Assembly (NCBI RefSeq): GCF_041296385.1
Contig: NC_091017.1
Span: 13,138,001-13,202,000 of the forward strand
Direction of reading: 5' to 3'
Length of the DNA stretch: 64,000 nt
From: Aphelocoma coerulescens
Lineage: Eukaryota; Chordata; Aves; Passeriformes; Corvidae
The notes beneath the pieces are model-generated. The model was given only the letters and a program-made list of their open reading frames with translations. It made no database searches and was not told the origin of the DNA. This document shows, one piece after another, positions 57,396 through 64,000 of the stretch. Both the position numbers and the translations under genes were made by a program. How positions within the stretch are numbered: the stretch's first letter is position 1; each line of letters opens with the position of its first letter.

Positions 57396-60300
57396 AAAGT
57401 GGGAGGCTACACAGAAGCATGCTCTGGCACAACACACAGACCACCAACTGAAATGTTTCATCTACAGTGGCAGAGTGGCAGCATGACATATGTTATCATG
57501 ACTGTGGTGATAAAAATGTACCTGGGGGATATGCAAGTTATGTCATGCTGTCTGAAATCTCTGCAGGCCCAGTAACTAAACAACCTCTAAACCTTTGCAT
57601 TCCTCATTACGGTAGTGCAAACCCATTAACTTTGCTTGGACCAGTAAGGGTCAGAATTTAACCCATTATTTCTGAGCTGGCTTTTTTTTTCCCAGTACAG
57701 ACAGAAGCCACACATGATTATCCCCCAAAGGGTATCAACAGCCAAGTAAACACCTAGAAGAACCCTGTATTAATGACCCAGCTCTTCATTTCTCCCAACC
57801 ATATGGGAACTAAAATAATTACATCTTTGTTTTGTATGTCAAAAAAAAAAGAAGTTGATTTTCATTCATACCTCTGCCACTCCCCTGTAGAACAACCCTG
57901 GGTATATCACCTACATCACTCTTTTGCTTCCTCTCCCTGCCCTATGCCACTGGGCTATGTCTGCATGCTTCCTTCCAATTCACTAAACAAAAATGGAATC
58001 AAAACAAAGCAAAACTGAAATGGAAGCAGCAAAATGCTTTCCCCAGGTGTTTCACTAATATAATACACACCTTGCCTTCAGTTTTTCTATTTCAGCCCCA
58101 TTCAACTAAGCATCCTTATTAGGATACAATCCAAAGAAGTGCTTAAATGACTGTTTAAATACAGATGGTTTAAATACTTTTCTGAACGAAACCCTTTAAC
58201 TGTCAGCTCTTCAGAACAGAAAGAATGCTTTAATTTTGGCTTACATAGAATTGAAAAATCAGATAGAAGAATGTTCTTCATGGCTGCATTGGTGTCTTAC
58301 TGACAGCACACACAAACCAGAAATATCTTCTCACTTCCTCTTAACATTGTGCTTTGGATTTTAAAGAAGAAGCAGACAACAGAAAACACTTACAAATCTC
58401 ATCAGACAGACCATTAAGCATATGCTCAGAGAAAATACATGGAGCTGCCATTTCTGGGAAAGAATTGCAATCATTCAGCGTCAGAGTTTTCACTTGTACA
58501 ACAGGAAAAGTGCTGCTCAATCCATCCTAAGAGACATTAATATGATTTGTTGCTTAGCCAGTGCTTTGAGATAGAGAGTCTTCTTTACTCCAATATTAAA
58601 ATTACCAGGACCTCTTTTTTCCCCCCAAGTCTCCAAGTGTCATTCCTGGTCTCTTACTGTGGGTGGACCACCTCATCCTGACAACAGCTGAATGCAGCTT
58701 CCACCAGTGTCTGTGAGCAGCACTCCTACAGAAGAAAAAGGGGCCACCACAAAACAACTACACATGATCCAGAAGGGCTTCATGGACCCTGCAGTGCTCC
58801 CAAGCCTCCCTGCTCCTAAGAGGCAGTGTGCCCAGCTCAGCATTTTTTGAGCTAGGAGTTGCATTTTCCCTCCCTTTCCTTTCAATCATTTAATTAAATC
58901 TTTGGTGAAACAATAACAAACAACAACACCTCTCCCACGCTCCCATGTTCCATTTCCATGGCAGAAAGCAGGGCATGTTTTGCTCAGGCAGCCTCCTCTC
59001 TCCCAGTTGTGCACCAAGCGAACTGAAATCCATGGATGTGGCAAGGCCACAAGGAATATGTGCATACCGTACAGTCTTGAACACACACAGGACTCTGATT
59101 GTGGCAGCATGTTTTGTGTCATTTTAATGACGCACAGCCCTGCTAGCTTCCCCCTCCCCACCAAAGCTTTATGTAGGAGGCACAGTTATATAATAAAATT
59201 CCTGTTTCTACAGCATTTGCCCCACACCAACACAGAAATGTAGGCTTTATTATTCTTCCCAACTGGCAGACACTGAATTACAAGTGTTTTAACCCTCTTT
59301 GCACTAAACCCTCAGACTGATTTCTAACTCACAGCAGGAGAAACAGCCACCAATCATTTCTGCTTTCTCCACTTGTGAGGCTGATTCTTGGCCTTTGAGA
59401 TCATTTTTATCAGCTCATAAAACACCTGCTTATTAAGGATCCAATTTATTTCCTGGGGAAACTTTTACTCACTGTGCTTGAGTTGCATCCAGGACTAATG
59501 TGCCTCAGCCTCAGGACAGAACTACTTGACCTGGTTTTACATTGTGGCTGCATTGAGAAGGATGGAGCTCATGCTGCAAAAGGGCAAAGGTACAACTGAG
59601 GGGTGCATTGGGCTGCTCTGCCAGCCACAGGGTCTCTGTAAAGCCAAGACTGCAGGTATGTGATGGATACTGAAAGGGTAACCAAGGGTAACCACCTCTG
59701 ACATCTTGACCACATGCTGGCAGGACACATCTCCCCTTGCAGCAAGGAGCTGGGTTTCTAGTCACTGTTTCTGAATACCAGGGCACCAATTTGCTTTTCA
59801 GCACCCTGCTTTCTGTTACTCAGGGGTGAAAGCATTTTGGAAAAGCTGTTAAGCCAAATGTGGTCTGAAATCTCACCGAGACAAGTGAATGGCCAACACA
59901 ACTTATTGGTGTCTCTTCCACCAAACCAAGGAGGGACCTGTCTGTTGTGGAAGGGTCATCCACACCCAGACAGCATAATGATGATCACCCAGAAAGAGAA
60001 GGCCTCTTACATTCCTAGATTTACTCTCTTCCAGCCAAAGCATTAAAGACACTAAGAGGAAGGTTTCTGAAGCAGGTGCTGTTAAGCTTATGTGGGAGTG
60101 TTCTGAACAGGAAAGCATTTACAGTTAATTAACAAATAACCCCTCTTGGGGTACCAGAGCTCCCACAGATGATTTGGAAACGGATCAGGTACTTGGGAAT
60201 ATGCACACTACTGGCACAGTCCCAAGCAAGATCATGTCTTGAAATGTCCCTCTAGAGCCTGGCACCAGTGACCAAAGCACAGCCTAGGACAGCTGGGCAA

Positions 60301-63300
60301 GGAAGCACATGGATGCTCAACACAGCTTCCCTCCCTAAGGCTACTTGACACACCTTCCCTCCCCATGCCACAGAGCAGAGCCTTTTGCAGCCTCCGTAGC
60401 AATGTCCTAGAGCCCCAATTCTTCCACGCCTACGAGAGTAAACGGCCAGCTGAGCTACATCACATCTGATCCTCATACTTCCAACTCTGCTCCTACAAGG
60501 TGGAGACTCCCAGAGTCTCCCTTCCCTCCACCTTTCCTCATAGTGGCAATTCTACCAGGTCAGTGACCAAGGGAAACAGGGTTTGGTCCCTCAGTGAGGT
60601 ACTTCTGCAGAGAAAGTGAGCCACCAGCAGGAGCATGCCCAGGAGCAGAACCTGAATTCTGCAGGCTTCAGAGCAGCATTAAGCCCTGGCACTGAGCATC
60701 TGTGTATCATTTCCACAATTACAATTCTCAGAGGCTTTCTTACCAGCGAACACAGCTGTCACCACTTTAACTGTATTCGTTCATCAACACTGACTGACCT
60801 TCATACACAATCTCCCTGAGCAAGTATTTCCAGCTACCTGTCTATGGTTGCCTTGAAACACCCATCTGGGATACAGATACCTCTCAAGCCATTTATTCAC
60901 ATGGAGCTGTGAACATGATACATAATCTTTCCAATAATCTGCACTGAGTAAGGCCTGCTGAGTCACTATCTTTATTTTTCTGTAGGCATAAATTTTCACA
61001 GCCCACCATGAGTGCAGTGTAAGCAGTTCCACAGCAGTGCAGACCAAAAGAATAATCTTAACATGAAGGAACAAGGGGTGCTTTATCATCATGACCTGAC
61101 TGCCTGAAAACAAGGAGGAATTGAGGATAAAACCATCTTCCCCCAGCCCTGACTGATCTGGTCAGAGTTGCTGCCTCCACCAGCTGTCCTCCAGGAGGGC
61201 TACGAGGGAGCATGATCCCTTGTTGGTTAGTCATGTCCCTGGCCATTTGTGCTGCTAGTTAATGAAGCTGTCATCTGCTTATCCTGGATTGTGTGCTATA
61301 AATAACAGTTTTGCTTTTGTCAGCAACCTAAGCTAACAAAGTTCACAGCACAGAACTCAAAAGAAATTCTGCATTCTTAAATAAAGTTATAGATGGAGTT
61401 GTAAAATCTTCTGCTCACCTCTTATCTTGATGATTTGGTTTGGTTATCTAAAAATGTTTATTTAGGGAAAGGAAACATTTTTAAAAATTAGGAAGATTAA
61501 TTCTGCTCTTTCTCATTCCACCGTGTCCCTTATAAACACACATTTAAATAAAAGGTGTTGGGTTCTCCCCCCCCCCCCCCCCGAGTCATGCCACAAGAGA
61601 CAGTGTGAAACTAGGGAACAAGTAGAAGAAGAAATTATGATCTGACCTTTGCCTCCAAAACAGCTTGGGAGGCATGGGGGGAGCTCAAGAAGGTTTTTCC
61701 TTCTGTGAAACTTCAGGCAGCTGCAGGAATGTATCTCTAGGAACAGGCTGGCTACATAAACTGGATAGAACAAGTTCAGAGCAGTGCTGCAGCTTGCTCC
61801 GACACCACATCAAGATGGGAGAGGGAGAGGAAGGGAGTGTTTCAGGTACAGAGGCAAGCAGGCGCTGTGGGGCTGCTGCATTGCACCCTCCACATCAGCA
61901 AGACAGTGATGGGACTTGCAGAGGAAGGGGCACAGATGCAGAAAGCAGAGTGTCACAATTTGTTTTGGTAACTGCTGCATCTCAAATCTGTGTGCTGGAG
62001 TGGTGTTTTTTTTGCTGCCAAGGCTTGGCTGTGGTCATAAAGGAGGTTGGGTAGGGCTGGGATCAGGCTGAGACATGAAGCTGTGTCCCTCAGCAAGCAG
62101 GGCTGGGATAGCAACATTTCCACTTTCTAATGATAAGTCTTATGAACTCTGGGTAACAGCAAGATCACTGTGTGGGTGGATTTATGTTGAAATTAACGTT
62201 TAATCACATACAGCACATAGTTGGTTTTCTGTCTGCTTTAACAGGGTCTGTTTCCTCCAAGGAAAGTACTTGCCTGGACTTGAACACTAATTCAGATTAA
62301 GGTAGGATGTGAAACTAAAGCACAACTGTGGATCCTGAAGAACTGCAGCTGTGGATAACCCCCTGCGGAGCAAGAACATCTTGATCGTGTTTGGTTTAGC
62401 TTAGCTAAAAGGATGACAGCGTAAGTCACACTTCTGAGTGGGTCCTGAAACCATCAATTAGCTAAATTCTTATTAACAGATGTAATTTCTGTCATGTACT
62501 GTTAATGAAGTCAGATCTTTTTTCCCTTTTGAAGCAGTATTTTAAAAAGATTTTGGTACTCTAACATTTTACTATAGCAGTTCAGATTTACTTTGCTGGG
62601 TTTGGGTTTTTTATGTGTGTGGGGGTTTTTTTTGGCTGAAGAACTTGTGAGTGCAGTTTAACCTGCTAAGAGGATGCAGTTGCTGCTCAGTTTGGCCAGG
62701 CTAAACTGAACATATGCACTGCCAATAAGCAGTGTTTCATGGCATAGAGCTCATTCTAGAACTCTAGTTTTGTACTGTCATAACTTCCACAGAGATAACA
62801 CAGTTAGAAAATAGAGCAAGGTGAATCAAATCCAGCAGTTCTTAGATGGAGCCCAGTGGAATGGTTTTTCTTCTCAGTCATGCTAGAGAGACTCTAGAGC
62901 ACCCCTATACAACAAGGATGCTCCAGATATGGACTTACACTGGTACTAGGGATTTTCAACTTGACTCAGATGTTTAAAACACCCTCCAGGAAGATACATT
63001 TATATTCATTCAACAGATCCCACTGATGATACAACCTCATGCACCAAGAATCTAAATAACATGTCCAAACCTATAAAAGCCAGGAGGGAGAAGGAAAGGA
63101 ATACTGAGTTTCTTACAGAAGACAGGAGACATTATCTGAACTTTCTATACTGTTGGTTTTTTTAATATGGGATATGCATAGAAGAGACAAACACAGTATA
63201 TTTTTATTATCTTAGCTCTTCCTAAGCTGAAAGCAAATCTAGTAGTTCAAATATTTTTTCTTTCAATTTACAAATGTTTAAGATCTGATAAAATAGTAGT

Positions 63301-64000
63301 TGTAAGCAATACATAGATTTTTCTTTAAAAAGGATGACAAAGTTTTCTATTGTAAATATATTTGTGTGCAAATACATTTCTCCTTCCATGGTTAAGCTAC
63401 AGGAAAGAAGAAGAGAACATATGTAATTAGCACAACTTTAACAGCATAAAATAATGGGAAGCCAAATAAAAGTGCTTTAGAAATGCTGTTGGTAACCGTG
63501 TGCTCTTTCAGATTTTTTCCATGCTTTCCTTGCAGGTTAATTGCTCTCTCAGTATATTCAGAAAGCCTGGGCCAAACTCTTCCTCAATTCCACTTGGATT
63601 GATCAGGACGAATTTACCCTAGTGCTTCAAAATCACAGTTTGTTTCTTTCTCAGATAAAGCAGAATATTTATTATGAAACTGAAGAATAAGACAGAGCAG
63701 AACTAAGCACCTTGAAAAACAAAGCATCTCATTTTTCTGACTTAAATCAGGCAAAACTCCAACACAGTTGTACCTCAAGGTAGTGAGATATTTTCATGGG
63801 TTTTAAGACCCATGTTGTGTGCTTCTTTTTTTTCTGTTTCACACTTGCTATTCTTACAATTAACATCTATAAGCTCCATAAGGGAAACACGTTAGAGAAG
63901 AAAAATTTATGGCTTTTTGACCCAGTGAAGTTGTTGATTCACAGCTTCTGTAATTGCAGACACTGCACAGAGACATCCAGCTACCATGTAGGGACACTTG
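57396..64000. other. Non-coding DNA, no gene seen
   Basis: This is about 6.6 kb of AT-leaning sequence. The only clear simple repeat is C16 at 61567-61582. Frames (at most 129 codons) have no recognisable domain. Confidence 0.5.
61567..61582. repeat. Poly(C) run, 16 bases
   Basis: This is a run of sixteen C followed by GAGTCATG. Homopolymer C runs of this length are uncommon and may be length-variable or a sequencing artefact. Confidence 0.8.

Overview
The window looks like nuclear DNA of a bird, most likely a songbird. It is AT-leaning, holds at least seven CR1-type LINE copies, and carries several LTR retroelements, two of them with internal sequence and both LTRs. I found no convincing host protein-coding exon, tRNA, rRNA or CRISPR. 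Most of the 64 kb therefore reads as intergenic or intronic DNA colonised by retroelements. The genus cannot be told from the sequence alone.

Layout. 1-3195 is plain non-coding DNA. 3196-5530 is the 5' part of a CR1 LINE (+), interrupted by an LTR at about 4646-5201. Further CR1 pieces lie at 7175-7522 (+) and 10018-10716 (-). 11543-18645 is an ERVL-like (class III) provirus on the minus strand. It has two 625/627-bp LTRs that differ at 6 sites, a TTCTG target duplication, a primer-binding site, gag, protease, RT, RNase H and integrase, and no env. Its reading frames carry several stops and shifts. Its RNase H region is split by a 451-bp solo LTR of another family (13381-13831, duplication CAGCAG). 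18651-29269 is non-coding apart from one unexplained membrane-like open frame at 24645-25100. 29270-30438 is a CR1 RT/3' end (+). 31272-33430 is a stack of LTRs, including a second copy of the same solo LTR (31909-32343, duplication GGCTGC).

The most striking object is at 35708-37934. It is a compact 2.2-kb LTR element on the minus strand with two 293-bp LTRs (5 differences) and a perfect 6-bp duplication ATGCAC. I see no protease, RT or integrase between the LTRs. Instead there is an intronless open frame with a complete cold-shock domain of Y-box (YBX) type, a GC-rich stretch, and a 102-codon frame I do not recognise. This is the architecture of a retroelement that has taken up a host RNA-binding gene, as transducing retroviruses do. 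I do not recognise it as a described element.

The right half holds a CR1 split by an LTR (46843-47438), an LTR with a duplicated end (54421-55363), one more CR1 tail (57160-57395), and otherwise non-coding DNA with simple repeats.

The two proviruses are independent and recent by LTR divergence (about 1.0% and 1.7%). The cold-shock element has no visible enzymes, so it would have to be mobilised by another retrovirus. Its 6-bp duplication matches the solo LTR family and not the neighbouring ERVL (5 bp).
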